DNA of 44,074 bases from a virus: positions 1 through 44,074 of IMG/VR virus record IMGVR_UViG_3300037063_000309; one strand, 5' to 3'. Made by a program: the position numbers and the translations under genes. Below the pieces are notes generated by a model. That model saw only the letters and a program-made list of their open reading frames with translations, was not told the origin of the DNA and made no database searches. Positions 1-7,910 of the stretch are shown here, one piece after another (the stretch's first letter is position 1; the number at the start of each line of letters is the position of its first letter).

Positions 1-2
1 CG

Positions 3-305
3 CTGGACACCAGATTGGACGCGGCCAAGACAGTGGTGAACTACCTGTACCCGCGTCTGACGGCACAGCAGGTCAGCGGCCCCGCTGACCGCCCCATTGA
101 AACGGTGACCTTCGATATCACCAAGCTGCTTCAGGACCCAGTTGCGGTTGAAGCGGCCCAGAAGCTGGCGCTGATGATGGCCGCGCAGGACACGGCACAA
201 GCACCGGCCAGAATCTGCGGCCCGGCTGATGAATCCTGCGCGCGGCCCGCTTACGATCCATCGGAAGTGCTCAGAGATCACAACGGCCACTATCTGCCGA
301 AGTGA
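3..305 (+). CDS. Partial phage protein, possibly a small-terminase-like packaging protein (C-terminal part)
   Basis: The reading frame is open from the left edge of the window and ends with TGA at 303-305, so the N-terminus is missing. The visible part starts LDTRLDAAKTVVNYLYPRL and continues with a segment ending in a QKLALMMAAQ helix. The 'AAK..VNYLYPRL...VSG' pattern is what I associate with small DNA-packaging or terminase-small-subunit-like proteins, where it follows an HTH domain. This is recalled similarity, not a database match. Its position just before head genes fits that role. It is separated from the next gene by a GC-rich hairpin. The function remains uncertain because the DNA-binding half lies outside the window. 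Confidence 0.5.
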   Translation: MDTRLDAAKTVVNYLYPRLTAQQVSGPADRPIETVTFDITKLLQDPVAVEAAQKLALMMAAQDTAQAPARICGPADESCARPAYDPSEVLRDHNGHYLPK

Positions 306-328
306 CGTGAAGTGTAAACGGACAACTT

Positions 329-348
329 GGGGCCGGACACCCGGCCCC
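329..348. terminator. Perfect GC hairpin between the first two genes
   Basis: GGGGCCGG and CCGGCCCC form a perfect 8-bp stem around an ACAC loop, 24 bases after the stop of the preceding gene and 20 bases before the next start. There is no T-run after the stem, so it is either a weak terminator, an mRNA-stabilising or attenuating hairpin, or a protein-binding palindrome. Confidence 0.45.
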
Positions 349-368
349 GAACTTCTTGGAGAGAATTC

Positions 369-728
369 ATGAGACGAACCTTTGACCGGTACGGCGTGGA
401 CATTTCGCCCTTCCCTGCCTTCTGTGAACGGTATGCTAACGGCATGCCGTTGCGCCCGCCCATGGCCCAGCGCCCGGCCCGTGCCTCTATCGCCACGATG
501 CCCGCACCCCGCGTGCCGGAACCCGCGCCCGCTGTGGTTTCCTTGGATGTCAGCGATGAAGCAGCCGTGGCGCGTCAGATTCGGACGTGGTTCAGCGCTG
601 GCCGGACGCCCCGCGCCATTGCCGCAAACCTGAACCGCTTGGGCGCGCCCGTCAATCGTGGTTCCCAGTGGTACGCAAGCACGGTGAAAGTCATACTGCT
701 TCATGATCCATGCCCACGGTCTGCATGA
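369..728 (+). CDS. Small protein with a serine-recombinase-type DNA-binding segment
   Basis: This ORF encodes about 119 aa from ATG 369, chosen because GGAGAG lies six bases upstream. An earlier in-frame start at 327 has no such site. The first ~60 residues are proline- and arginine-rich. The C-terminal ~50 residues (VARQIRTWFSAGRTPRAIAANLN...GSQWYASTVKVIL) resemble the helix-turn-helix 'Recombinase' domain of large serine recombinases, in which a 'SPRAIA..LN..G.P...G..W..STV..IL' pattern is typical. The resolvase catalytic domain is absent, so it cannot recombine DNA itself. The end overlaps the start of the truncated portal gene by 26 bases. It may be a small phage DNA-binding protein or a remnant left by a recombination event that also clipped the portal gene. 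Confidence 0.55.
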   Translation: MRRTFDRYGVDISPFPAFCERYANGMPLRPPMAQRPARASIATMPAPRVPEPAPAVVSLDVSDEAAVARQIRTWFSAGRTPRAIAANLNRLGAPVNRGSQWYASTVKVILLHDPCPRSA

Positions 729-2031
729 CCTAAGTTACGTGAAATCAACAGCGCAACTTTTTCTGAAGAAATGGAACCGATGGATCAGGGAATCGGATGT
801 CGAGTACGACCCGAACAACCCGGCATCCGGCCAGACTGACTTCTACGGTCAGCAGATGATCATCGCACGCGAAGTGATGGAGGCTGGCGAGGTGTTCGTC
901 CGGTTCCGCCCGCGCCCACGGAAAGAAGGCCTGGCGGTACCGCTGCAACTGCAGTTGATCGAAGCGGAGCAGTTGCCTCTGTGGCGCATGTCCTCGCAGG
1001 AGATGCCTACGGACAACCGCGTGCGCTCCGGGATCGAGTTCCGGCCGGATGGACGGCGCGCAGCGTATCACTTCTGGCGCGCGCATCCCGGCGAGACGAT
1101 GTTCTTCCCGCTCGAGGCGATGTCCGTCGAGCGTGTGCCAGCGACAGACGTGCTGCACGTTTACAAGCCGATCCGCGCCGGCCAGTTTCGGGGCCAGCCG
1201 TGGCTGACATCGGTGCTCGCGAAGCTCTACGAACTGGAGCAGTACACCGACGCCGAGATCGTCCGCAAGAAAGTCGCGGCGATGATCACCGGGTTCATCA
1301 AGCAGGTCAGCCCGGACAATCCGATCATCCCGCCCGATCAGCAGCAGAACGGTCCAGGACAGACCGACCCGGGCGCGCAGATTTCGAAACTCGAACCAGG
1401 AACGTTCCCTGTTCTGAATCCTGGCGAGGAAGTGGAGTTCGCGGAGGCGCGCGACAGCGGGGATTTCAAGGCGTTCATCCGGACGTGCCTCCAGGCGTTC
1501 GCGAGTGGCGCGGGCCTGGCGGAATACCAGATCAGCGGGGACCTGTCGGGAATCAACTACTCGTCGATCCGCGCGGGCCTGCTGGAGTTTCGCCGCAAGT
1601 GCGAGCAGTTCCAGTATTCGGTTTTCACTTTCCAGGTGTGCCATCCGATTTATCGCCGGTGGCTGCGGGAGGCCATGCTCGCGTTGGTGTTCGGCGTCGA
1701 GTTCCTGACCGCTTACGACAAAGATCCCGAGCCGTTCGAGGAAGTGCAGTGGGTCACGCCGGGCTGGCCGTGGGTCGATCCCGATAAGGACATGAAGGCC
1801 GCCGAACGCGCGATCCGTGACGGTCTTTCGACGCGTTCGATTGAATGTGCCGAGCAGGGGTACGACGCGGCCCTTATCGACTCACAGCAGAAATCCGACA
1901 ACGACCGCGCCGACAAATATGGTCTCTCCTACGACTCCGATGGGCGCAAGATCCTCACCGGGCGCAACGCCGGCATGACTGAGGAAGAGATCGAGAAAGA
2001 CGGAGTGAGCGGAAAGATGGAGGCGCAGTGA
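703..2031 (+). CDS. Phage portal protein, lambda gpB family, apparently N-terminally truncated
   Basis: Portal proteins form the dodecameric ring at one capsid vertex through which DNA enters and leaves. The 442-aa product has the core of the lambda-type family: FYGQQMIIAREVMEAGEVFVRFRP, the clip region after it, and the 'AGLAEYQISGDLSGINYSSIRAG' segment typical of this family. Full-length relatives are about 500 or more residues and begin with a segment of roughly 70-100 residues containing a 'R...RNNPYA..AV..LV.N.VG.GI' motif. That segment is missing here. The ATG at 703 lies inside the preceding recombinase-like ORF and has no clear ribosome-binding site. It is probably a truncated gene or one whose N-terminus was replaced. 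The downstream protease gene overlaps by four bases (GTGA). Confidence 0.85.
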   Translation: MIHAHGLHDLSYVKSTAQLFLKKWNRWIRESDVEYDPNNPASGQTDFYGQQMIIAREVMEAGEVFVRFRPRPRKEGLAVPLQLQLIEAEQLPLWRMSSQEMPTDNRVRSGIEFRPDGRRAAYHFWRAHPGETMFFPLEAMSVERVPATDVLHVYKPIRAGQFRGQPWLTSVLAKLYELEQYTDAEIVRKKVAAMITGFIKQVSPDNPIIPPDQQQNGPGQTDPGAQISKLEPGTFPVLNPGEEVEFAEARDSGDFKAFIRTCLQAFASGAGLAEYQISGDLSGINYSSIRAGLLEFRRKCEQFQYSVFTFQVCHPIYRRWLREAMLALVFGVEFLTAYDKDPEPFEEVQWVTPGWPWVDPDKDMKAAERAIRDGLSTRSIECAEQGYDAALIDSQQKSDNDRADKYGLSYDSDGRKILTGRNAGMTEEEIEKDGVSGKMEAQ

Positions 2032-3623
2032 AGCATCTGGCGCACGTTGCATCGCGGTTTGTGAACTGTCCGCTGATGATTCATCCGCCCAAGCTGGAGG
2101 TGATCATCAAAGCCCTCGCGCCGAGGCTCGGTGTCGACCCCGACATCGTGCTGGCCAGCCGCGCACCGATGGATGCTACCGCCACGTTGATGGCCCGTTA
2201 TGGGGACGCCGGCGAGGAGAGAGATTACGCCGTCATCGATGGGATCGCGGTGATTCCGGTCCAGGGCACGCTGCTCAAGAAGGAATCGTTCATGTCCGCG
2301 TGGAGCGGTGCGACCTCGTATGAGCAGATTCAGCGGCAGGTGGCGAGCGCCATCGATGACGGGGGCGTGCGCGCGATCCTGCTCGATATCGATTCGCCGG
2401 GCGGTGAGACCACCGGCTGTTTCGAACTGTCCGATTACATCTACTCGGTGCGCGCCATCAAGCCGGTATATGCGACCGCGAACGACATTGCATTGTCGGC
2501 GGCCTATGCAATCGCGAGCGCGGCCAGCAAGGTATTTGTGACGCGCACGGGGGCAGTGGGGTCCGTCGGTGTGTATGCGCTGCACGTCGATCAATCCGGG
2601 TTCGACAAGGAACTCGGCGCGAAGTACACCTACGTGTTCGCCGGCGAGAAGAAAGTCGATGGGAACCCCCACGAACCACTGGCTGAGCGCGCCAAGGGCG
2701 ACATCCAGGATGAAGTGGACCGGGAGTACGGGATCTTCACTGAGACCGTGGCGCGGAATCGCAAGGTTGCGAAGAAACAGATCGTCGCGACACAGGCGGG
2801 GTTGCTCTGGGCAGAGAACGCAGTGCCCCTGCTGGCCGACGCAGTGGGGACGATTGACGATGCCATGAATGCGCTCATCGGATCGATGGGTGCGCGCAGT
2901 AGGAGTTCAACCGCGGCGGCAGCCGCAATTCCAACCAAGGGAGAGCATATGACCGAAGATGTGCAAGCCCTCGCCGCGAAGAAGGATGGCGAGGCCACTG
3001 ACAACGAGACCAAGAAGTCGAAGAAGAAACCGGACGAGGCCGACGCCAAAGAATGCGATTCCAAGCCTCCAACCGACGATGACGAAGACGACGAGGACGA
3101 GGAAGACAGCAAGCCGAAGAAGGACGGCAGCAAGAAGAAGGCCGCCGCTTCGACGCTTGCCGCCACGCAGCCGGGCGGCATGCGCGCCGAAAGCGACATC
3201 GAGGCCATCGGGGCGCTGTGCAAGATCGCAGGGTGCCCGGAGCGCGCCGCCGAGTTCCTCACTAAACGGAAAGCCAACGGGCAGTATCTCGGCGTCGCGG
3301 ACGTGAGCGAGTTGCTCACCAATTCCCGCGTTGCGGAAAGCGAGAGTCACATGATCACCTCCCACGTCGATCCGAACAAGAGCGCCACGGCGCGCATGCA
3401 GGATCTCGAAGCCGAGGCCACGGCCTTCGCGCGCCAGAACAAAGGCGCGACGATGGACAACCTCTATGTGCACGGGCAGAGTCGCGGCGTCTCCAAGGAA
3501 CAGGCGGTCGCGCGGGCACTGGAAGCGCACCCGGAAACTTACGCGGCCTATCGGAACCAGCACAACGCCGCTGCGCTGGTCCGCACGCTGCAGAACGCGG
3601 GCCTGCAGATCGTCCAGCGGTAA
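2028..3623 (+). CDS. S49-family capsid maturation protease with C-terminal scaffold domain (lambda gpC-like)
   Basis: This encodes 531 aa from GTG 2028, overlapping the portal stop, with GGAGG nine bases upstream. Residues ~65-290 form a SppA/ClpP-type serine peptidase: the substrate-side strand LLDIDSPGGE (118-127), the nucleophile Ser157 in ALSAAY, and a lysine candidate at 208/209 in GEKKVDGNP, giving the Ser-Lys dyad of S49. The enzyme degrades the scaffold and trims the portal during prohead maturation. From residue ~308 on the protein is charged, with a run of Asp/Glu and Lys (350-375), and ends in a helical segment typical of scaffolds. That part is also made alone from an internal start. 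It is followed after 15 bases by the cement protein. Confidence 0.9.
   Translation: MKHLAHVASRFVNCPLMIHPPKLEVIIKALAPRLGVDPDIVLASRAPMDATATLMARYGDAGEERDYAVIDGIAVIPVQGTLLKKESFMSAWSGATSYEQIQRQVASAIDDGGVRAILLDIDSPGGETTGCFELSDYIYSVRAIKPVYATANDIALSAAYAIASAASKVFVTRTGAVGSVGVYALHVDQSGFDKELGAKYTYVFAGEKKVDGNPHEPLAERAKGDIQDEVDREYGIFTETVARNRKVAKKQIVATQAGLLWAENAVPLLADAVGTIDDAMNALIGSMGARSRSSTAAAAAIPTKGEHMTEDVQALAAKKDGEATDNETKKSKKKPDEADAKECDSKPPTDDDEDDEDEEDSKPKKDGSKKKAAASTLAATQPGGMRAESDIEAIGALCKIAGCPERAAEFLTKRKANGQYLGVADVSELLTNSRVAESESHMITSHVDPNKSATARMQDLEAEATAFARQNKGATMDNLYVHGQSRGVSKEQAVARALEAHPETYAAYRNQHNAAALVRTLQNAGLQIVQR
2949..3623 (+). CDS. Nested in-frame scaffold protein (Nu3-like)
   Basis: Inside the protease gene and in the same frame, an ATG at 2949 is preceded by AAGGGAGAG a few bases upstream, a strong ribosome-binding site that has no other reason to be there. 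The 224-aa product starts MTEDVQALAAKK, has an acidic-basic low-complexity region, and ends with the helical tail QNKGATMDNLYVHG and beyond. In lambda, Nu3 is made in exactly this way from within gene C and acts as the internal scaffold for capsid assembly. The role is inferred from arrangement and composition. Confidence 0.75.
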   Translation: MTEDVQALAAKKDGEATDNETKKSKKKPDEADAKECDSKPPTDDDEDDEDEEDSKPKKDGSKKKAAASTLAATQPGGMRAESDIEAIGALCKIAGCPERAAEFLTKRKANGQYLGVADVSELLTNSRVAESESHMITSHVDPNKSATARMQDLEAEATAFARQNKGATMDNLYVHGQSRGVSKEQAVARALEAHPETYAAYRNQHNAAALVRTLQNAGLQIVQR

Positions 3624-3638
3624 AGGAGAAAACTCAAC

Positions 3639-4007
3639 ATGGCTTACGAACAGACTTTACGAACCATCGGCGCGCCGGCGAGTGCGGACCTGAGTGCATC
3701 TCAGTTCTGCTTCATGACGATTAACTCAAGCGGACAGCTTGCCCTGCCCTCGGCTGGCGGTGACGCTGACGGCATCCTCCAGGACAAACCCAACGGCGTG
3801 GGCGTCGAAGGCGAGCTCGCGGTGCTGGGCATCAGCAAGCTGGTAGTGGGCACTGCCGGTGTCACGTGCGGCGACCTGCTGACCACCGACGCCAACGGCA
3901 AGGCGGTGACCGCCACCACTGGCAACAAGATCCTCGGCCGCGCGCTGGCGACCGGAGCCTCCGGCGTCATCATCCCGGCGCTCATTCAACAGAAGGGCAA
4001 GCTGTAA
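3639..4007 (+). CDS. Capsid cement / head decoration protein (DUF2190-like, gpD position)
   Basis: This is a 122-aa protein preceded by AAGGAG. It has the beta-rich pattern of small capsid stabilisers: a glycine-rich central part (ADGILQDKPNGVGVEGELAV), then 'GDLLTTDANGKAVTAT' and 'ILGRALATGASGVIIPALI'. This is the recognisable DUF2190/cement-protein motif order, in which 'G..L..D..G.A..A..G....G.AL..ag.G..v.v.l' is conserved. The protein binds outside the expanded capsid lattice and resists internal DNA pressure. Its place between protease/scaffold and major capsid gene matches lambda gene D. Confidence 0.85.
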   Translation: MAYEQTLRTIGAPASADLSASQFCFMTINSSGQLALPSAGGDADGILQDKPNGVGVEGELAVLGISKLVVGTAGVTCGDLLTTDANGKAVTATTGNKILGRALATGASGVIIPALIQQKGKL

Positions 4008-4045
4008 TCGTCAGCGGCCCAAACAACGAAAAGGAGAACAAGTAA

Positions 4046-5050
4046 ATGCCTCAACCGACTTTGAGCGATGTACACGTAAATCGCCCGCTGACGAACATCT
4101 CCGTGGCGTATAGCCAGGAGGCGGCTGGCGTCGAGTTCGTCGCGGATCGCGCGTTCCCGCCGATCCCCGTCGAAAACAAAAGCGACCTCTATTGGACCTA
4201 CAAGCGCGGCGACTGGAACCGCGACGAGATGCAAAAACGCGGCCTCTCGATGGAATCCGCGGGCGCCGGGTATGGCCTGGATTCCACGGGCACGTACAAC
4301 TGCGACGTGTGGGCGCTTCACAAGGATGTGGACGACCAGGTACGAGCGAATAGCGACTCGCCGCTCGCGCCCGACCGCGACGCGACCATCTTCCTGACGC
4401 AGAAGGCGCTCATCCGGCGCGAGAATCAGTGGGCCGCGCAGTACTTCAAAACCGGCCTGTGGACCGGCGAAGTGGCCGGCCAGGCGACCTCCGACAGCAC
4501 GCACGTCGTGTACTGGGATTACGCCACGTCCAGCCCGATCACGGATATTCGCCACGCCAAGACCCAGGCGCGGCTGAACTCCGGCGGCTTCGTGCCCAAC
4601 ATCGGCGTCTTCTCGCGCCCGGTGTTCGACAAGCTGGTCGACCACCCCGATTTCATCGACCGCACCAAGTACGGCCAGACTGCGCCGAACCCGGCGATGG
4701 CCACGCGCCGCATCATCGCCGAAATCCTGGAACTGGAAGACGTCCTGGTGATGGACGCCGTGTACAACACCGCGGCGGAAGGCGCCACCGAGTCGAACTC
4801 TTTCATCGGCGGGCTCGCGGCGGGCCTGTTCTATCGTCCGAAGAACGCCGGGCTGATGGTGCCGAGCGCCGGTTACACCTTCAATTGGACCGGCTTGATC
4901 GGCTCCATGGGCGGCGCGGGACTCCGTATCAAAACGTTCCGCATGGAGCACTTGGCCTCCGACCGGGTCGAGATCGACTCGGCCTTCGCCATGGCGCAGG
5001 TCTCCAAGGACTGCGGCTTCTTCTTCAACAACGTGATCACGGCGGTGTAA
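4046..5050 (+). CDS. Major capsid protein (lambda gpE-like, HK97 fold expected)
   Basis: This 334-aa protein starts at ATG 4046, behind AAGGAG with a slightly long spacer. It has the features of the gpE-type family: an N-terminal 'FVADRAFPPIPV' segment, 'YWTYKRGDWNRDEM', a central 'RRENQWAAQYFKTGLW', and the 'NIGVFSRPVFDKLVDHPDF' and 'GQTAPNPAMATRRIIAEILE' stretches that form the A and P domains. It builds the icosahedral shell. The position after cement protein and before small head-completion genes is canonical. The coding signal is clean and no truncation is seen. Confidence 0.93.
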   Translation: MPQPTLSDVHVNRPLTNISVAYSQEAAGVEFVADRAFPPIPVENKSDLYWTYKRGDWNRDEMQKRGLSMESAGAGYGLDSTGTYNCDVWALHKDVDDQVRANSDSPLAPDRDATIFLTQKALIRRENQWAAQYFKTGLWTGEVAGQATSDSTHVVYWDYATSSPITDIRHAKTQARLNSGGFVPNIGVFSRPVFDKLVDHPDFIDRTKYGQTAPNPAMATRRIIAEILELEDVLVMDAVYNTAAEGATESNSFIGGLAAGLFYRPKNAGLMVPSAGYTFNWTGLIGSMGGAGLRIKTFRMEHLASDRVEIDSAFAMAQVSKDCGFFFNNVITAV

Positions 5051-5052
5051 CC

Positions 5053-5334
5053 ATGTTTCTCCGCAAACTTTCGTGGGCGCAACTGACCAAGGGCGGCGTG
5101 CCGCCGCTGTTCGTGCTGCGCCCGTTGCCTGGCGGCTTCACGCCGCCCGAAGTCGGAGCCGAGTATCCGGCACCCGATCCGGTTGACAAGTTCCAGTTGA
5201 CACGGGCCCGGCAGATGTATGAACAGCGGCGGATTGGAACGCGGCTGGAACTCGAGGTGGCGCTCGCCAAGTCGCCACCCGCACCAGCGAAACCGGCGAA
5301 AGCCAGGAAGGAGAAAGGGAATGGTCGAAATTAA
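5053..5334 (+). CDS. Small phage protein in head-tail joining region, unknown function
   Basis: This ORF encodes 93 aa from ATG 5053, two bases after the capsid stop, so it is translationally coupled to it. The protein has an N-terminal 'LTKGGVPPLFVLRPLPGGFTPPEVG' region, a helical middle (LTRARQMYEQRRIGTRLELEVAL) and a lysine-, alanine- and proline-rich tail. The place corresponds to lambda FI, which aids packaging, but no sequence similarity is claimed. It overlaps the next gene by 14 bases. Confidence 0.7.
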   Translation: MFLRKLSWAQLTKGGVPPLFVLRPLPGGFTPPEVGAEYPAPDPVDKFQLTRARQMYEQRRIGTRLELEVALAKSPPAPAKPAKARKEKGNGRN

Positions 5335-5608
5335 GAAGGTCCCGGTCAATGCGCCGGAGTTTCAAAGCAACGGTCCGCACCCGAAGTTGAAGGGCGTGTT
5401 TCTGTCGTTGCAGAAGCTGTTCTTCGCGAGCCAGCAGGCGGGAACCGGATCGAGCCAGAGCATCGCCCATGGCTTGGGCGTGGTGCCAGCCGGTGTGCTC
5501 TGCATCCCGACGGACGGCGGCACCGTCACGTATGGCACTCACACCGCAACCAACGTCGTGGTGACGGTGACGAGTGCGAAGCACTTCGATGTGCTGGCCT
5601 GGCTATGA
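5321..5608 (+). CDS. Small phage protein of unknown function in head completion cluster
   Basis: This ORF encodes 95 aa from ATG 5321, preceded by AGGAAGGAG. It is predicted to be mostly beta: 'QSIAHGLGVVPAGVLCIPTDGGTVTYGTHTAT' split into short strands, ending in 'KHFDVLAWL'. The 'HGLG..P..V' pattern also occurs in phage fibre and virion-surface domains, so it could be a virion accessory protein. The stop overlaps the next ATG (ATGA at 5605-5608), which shows the ORF belongs to the structural operon. No specific role is assignable. Confidence 0.7.
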   Translation: MVEIKKVPVNAPEFQSNGPHPKLKGVFLSLQKLFFASQQAGTGSSQSIAHGLGVVPAGVLCIPTDGGTVTYGTHTATNVVVTVTSAKHFDVLAWL

Positions 5609-5952
5609 CGCCGACTTCCCTGGGGCGGGTCAACGTCGCCACACCCGGTACTCCCGTCCATCTGGCCGCGACTCGCACGCCGTGTTGCCGCATCCGTGTG
5701 CAGGTGATTGCCGGGCTGACGGGCAAGATGTATTTCGGCACTGCCAGCGTCAACAAGAGCACGCTGGCCGGAGTCATCAAAGAACTCTGGCCGAATTCGG
5801 GAGGTGGGGTAGACGACTCCTACGAGGTGTGGTCAGGCACGGACACCGACACCCTTGATCTCTCGGATTACTGGATCGACGCCGCCATCGCGGGCGAGGG
5901 CCTGATCGTGTCCTATTGGAACAAACCCTCGTGGACGTATCCCGCAGGTTAA
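5605..5952 (+). CDS. Small phage protein of unknown function in head completion cluster
   Basis: This ORF encodes 115 aa starting with an ATGA overlap. Beta-rich, it contains 'RIRVQVIAGLTGKMYFGTASVNKST' and an acidic 'SDYWIDAAIAGEGLIVSYW' segment, compatible with a small jelly-roll or immunoglobulin-like accessory subunit of the head or of the head-tail region. Position is the main reason to call it structural. It is followed after three bases by the next gene. Confidence 0.7.
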   Translation: MTPTSLGRVNVATPGTPVHLAATRTPCCRIRVQVIAGLTGKMYFGTASVNKSTLAGVIKELWPNSGGGVDDSYEVWSGTDTDTLDLSDYWIDAAIAGEGLIVSYWNKPSWTYPAG

Positions 5953-5955
5953 CCG

Positions 5956-6273
5956 ATGGCCTGGTCAGATCTCGTCAACACGATGGATGACGCGTGCCTC
6001 TCCACCTTCGGCACACCCGCTACCTTCACGCCGCAGGATGGCTCAGGCGCGCAGCAGATTACAGGCATCATCCAGCATCCGGCGATGGCGGAAGACTACG
6101 TGCCGGGCGGTGTCCAGGGCACGTCCGTAGTACGGCTCTTCGTGCGCTTCGCGAACATCACGCCATCGCCACGACACGGCGACACCGTTGCGATTAACGG
6201 CATCGTTTACGACGTTGTCGATGTGGACGTGGATGCGCAGGGCGGCGCGGTACTGAAGCTGAGGGTCACGTAG
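5956..6273 (+). CDS. Head-tail joining protein (gpFII-like)
   Basis: This is a 105-aa protein. Its layout is an N-terminal 'FGTPATFTPQDGSGAQQITGII', a middle that varies, and a C-terminal 'RHGDTVAINGIVYDVVDVDVDAQGGAVLKLRV'. This matches the small head-tail attachment family (lambda gpFII and relatives), where the 'GD.v.i.g..y.V.dv..D..G...l.L' ending is characteristic. These proteins form the ring between the head-completion protein and the tail terminator. The stop TAG abuts the ATG of the next gene. Confidence 0.8.
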   Translation: MAWSDLVNTMDDACLSTFGTPATFTPQDGSGAQQITGIIQHPAMAEDYVPGGVQGTSVVRLFVRFANITPSPRHGDTVAINGIVYDVVDVDVDAQGGAVLKLRVT

Positions 6274-6738
6274 ATGCTGAATGCCGCACCGATCACGGAT
6301 GCCATCGCGAGCGTGCTCCTATCGATCCCCGAGTTGAGCGCCGCCATGGGAGGCCGGATCAGCGCGTTTCACTTTCGCCTCGGGCAGGAGCATCGCCTCG
6401 CCGAGGCCATCTACAAGATGCCCGCGCCGTCCATGCTCGTGGCATGGGAAGGGACGAAGGGCGGCAACTTCGACGGCCAGACGATTTGGAAGCACCGTTG
6501 GGGCATTTACTACCGGATGGGCAACGCGGCCGGAGTCGCCCAGCCTCTGGGCTATGAGGACTTGTGGTCGATTACCTGTAACCGCCCGCCCGGCGGCAGC
6601 GGCGCGAACATCCGCTATCTGCAGATCTACCCGGGCCTGGACATCATGGACACGCCGAGCATCGACCACGAACTCGATGAAGACCTGATCGACCGTTTCA
6701 AAGGCGTCTTCATCATTCCCGAAATCGGAGACAACTGA
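6274..6738 (+). CDS. Tail terminator / tail completion protein (gpU position)
   Basis: This is a 154-aa protein starting at the base after the previous stop. A helical N-terminus (ITDAIASVLLSIPELSAAMG) is followed by a mixed alpha/beta core (WKHRWGIYYRMG) and an acidic end (SIDHELDEDLIDRFKGVFIIPEIG). This gene lies between the head-tail joining protein and the tail tube, the usual slot of the tail terminator, which caps the tail at its final length. Family membership is inferred from place and fold-like pattern rather than a diagnostic motif. Confidence 0.65.
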   Translation: MLNAAPITDAIASVLLSIPELSAAMGGRISAFHFRLGQEHRLAEAIYKMPAPSMLVAWEGTKGGNFDGQTIWKHRWGIYYRMGNAAGVAQPLGYEDLWSITCNRPPGGSGANIRYLQIYPGLDIMDTPSIDHELDEDLIDRFKGVFIIPEIGDN

Positions 6739-6887
6739 TGGACGACCAAGAGAGCACTCCAACGAAAGAAACCGTGCGGTTGCGCCACCCGCACACCGGC
6801 GATGTCCAGGAAGTGGAGGCGACGCCGGAGAAACTGGTGCCGTTGATGGGCCTGGGGTATGTACAGGTCCGGGAGGTGAGCGAATAA
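6738..6887 (+). CDS. Very small (49-aa) phage protein
   Basis: This short ORF starts with ATG at 6738 inside the TGATG overlap with the preceding stop and ends with TAA at 6885-6887, one base before the tail tube ATG. The product begins MDDQESTPTKETVRLRHP and has a short 'GDVQEVEA..EKLVPLMGLGYVQV' segment, like the small 'position-dependent' proteins that report on residue-pattern 'g....V.....l..l...Gy..v' in phage tail clusters. The tight coupling on both sides and a coding-like composition support it as real. Function unknown. Confidence 0.75.
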   Translation: MDDQESTPTKETVRLRHPHTGDVQEVEATPEKLVPLMGLGYVQVREVSE

Positions 6888-6888
6888 T

Positions 6889-7902
6889 ATGCCCGCAAGA
6901 GTACAGCAGTTAATAATGGGCCTTGGCAAAGGCAAGCAAACAAACATTGCCACGGCCGGCACGACGTTTCTGCGCTTCAAGAAGCTCGACACGGGCCTGA
7001 CGACGCCGAAGCCGATTTTCGAAAACGACGCCGCGGAAATCGGCAAGGGCCACGAGTTCATCACCCAGACGTTCGCTTCCCATTACGAGGTCGCGAATCG
7101 CTTGGAGAAGTACGCGAGCGCGGAGTTCGTGACCTGGGCGCTGGCCTATGGGCTGGGCAACATCGTACAGACTGGCTCGGTGGCGCCGTACACGTACACG
7201 ATCACGCCGCTCAATCCGGGCGTCGCGCTCGAACTGCCGTACTTCTCGCTGGTCGAGCAGGTGGCGGAAGGCGGCGGCAACGCCATCGACAATCTGTACG
7301 TTGGCTGCGCGATCGAGGACTTCACCTACCAGTTCAACTACGGTCCGGGGCGCGCGTCTTCCAAGATGACGGTCAACTGGGTCGGCTCCGGCCTGTTGAC
7401 GACGCCATCGGGGATCACTGTTCCCGCGCTCACCACCGAGAACAACATGCTCGCGGCATCGATGTCGCTCTCGGTCAACGGCGTCGATTACGTAACGACG
7501 AAGCGCATCTTGTCCGGGTCGGTCGGCTGGAAGAACAACCTGCTGCTGAACGCGGGTTTCTATCCCGGCTCCGGGCTGCAGAACGGACTGCAAGTGCGCG
7601 GCCGCATGGAGATCGGCGCGCGCGTGCCGTCGTTCCAGTTCACGGCCCGGCTACTCGCCGGATCGCCCGAATACACCACGCTGGTGAATCAGACCACCGG
7701 GACCGCGACGCTCAGCGTGCAGCACGACGCCAACAACTCGGTGAGTTTCACCTTCCCGCAGATGGCGTTCCAGGTGGCAGAGAACGCCGAGGCCGATGGC
7801 ATTGTTGCGGTGACCGTCACCGGCGCGCCGCAGTACAGTAACGCCCAAAATACCGTGATGTCCGCGAGCACGCTGTGCAGCGTGGCGGGTATCGCTCAAT
7901 AG
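6889..7902 (+). CDS. Major tail tube protein (gpV position)
   Basis: This 337-aa, beta-rich protein begins with 'MGLGKGKQTNIATAGTTFLRFKKL'-type sequence and contains 'TITPLNPGVALELPYFSLVEQV', 'ENNMLAASMSLSVNG' and 'RILSGSVGWKNNLLL'. The C-terminal third has an Ig-like feel (TTGTATLSVQHDANNSVSFTFPQ). The pattern and the place directly before the G/GT chaperones indicate the tail tube subunit that polymerises around the tape measure in a non-contractile tail. There is no sheath gene beside it, so the tail is of siphovirus type. Confidence 0.87.
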   Translation: MPARVQQLIMGLGKGKQTNIATAGTTFLRFKKLDTGLTTPKPIFENDAAEIGKGHEFITQTFASHYEVANRLEKYASAEFVTWALAYGLGNIVQTGSVAPYTYTITPLNPGVALELPYFSLVEQVAEGGGNAIDNLYVGCAIEDFTYQFNYGPGRASSKMTVNWVGSGLLTTPSGITVPALTTENNMLAASMSLSVNGVDYVTTKRILSGSVGWKNNLLLNAGFYPGSGLQNGLQVRGRMEIGARVPSFQFTARLLAGSPEYTTLVNQTTGTATLSVQHDANNSVSFTFPQMAFQVAENAEADGIVAVTVTGAPQYSNAQNTVMSASTLCSVAGIAQ

Positions 7903-7910
7903 GAGGATTC

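Noticed and set aside
745-1644. 299-aa minus-strand ORF
   Set aside because: It lies fully opposite the portal gene and has a biased translation.
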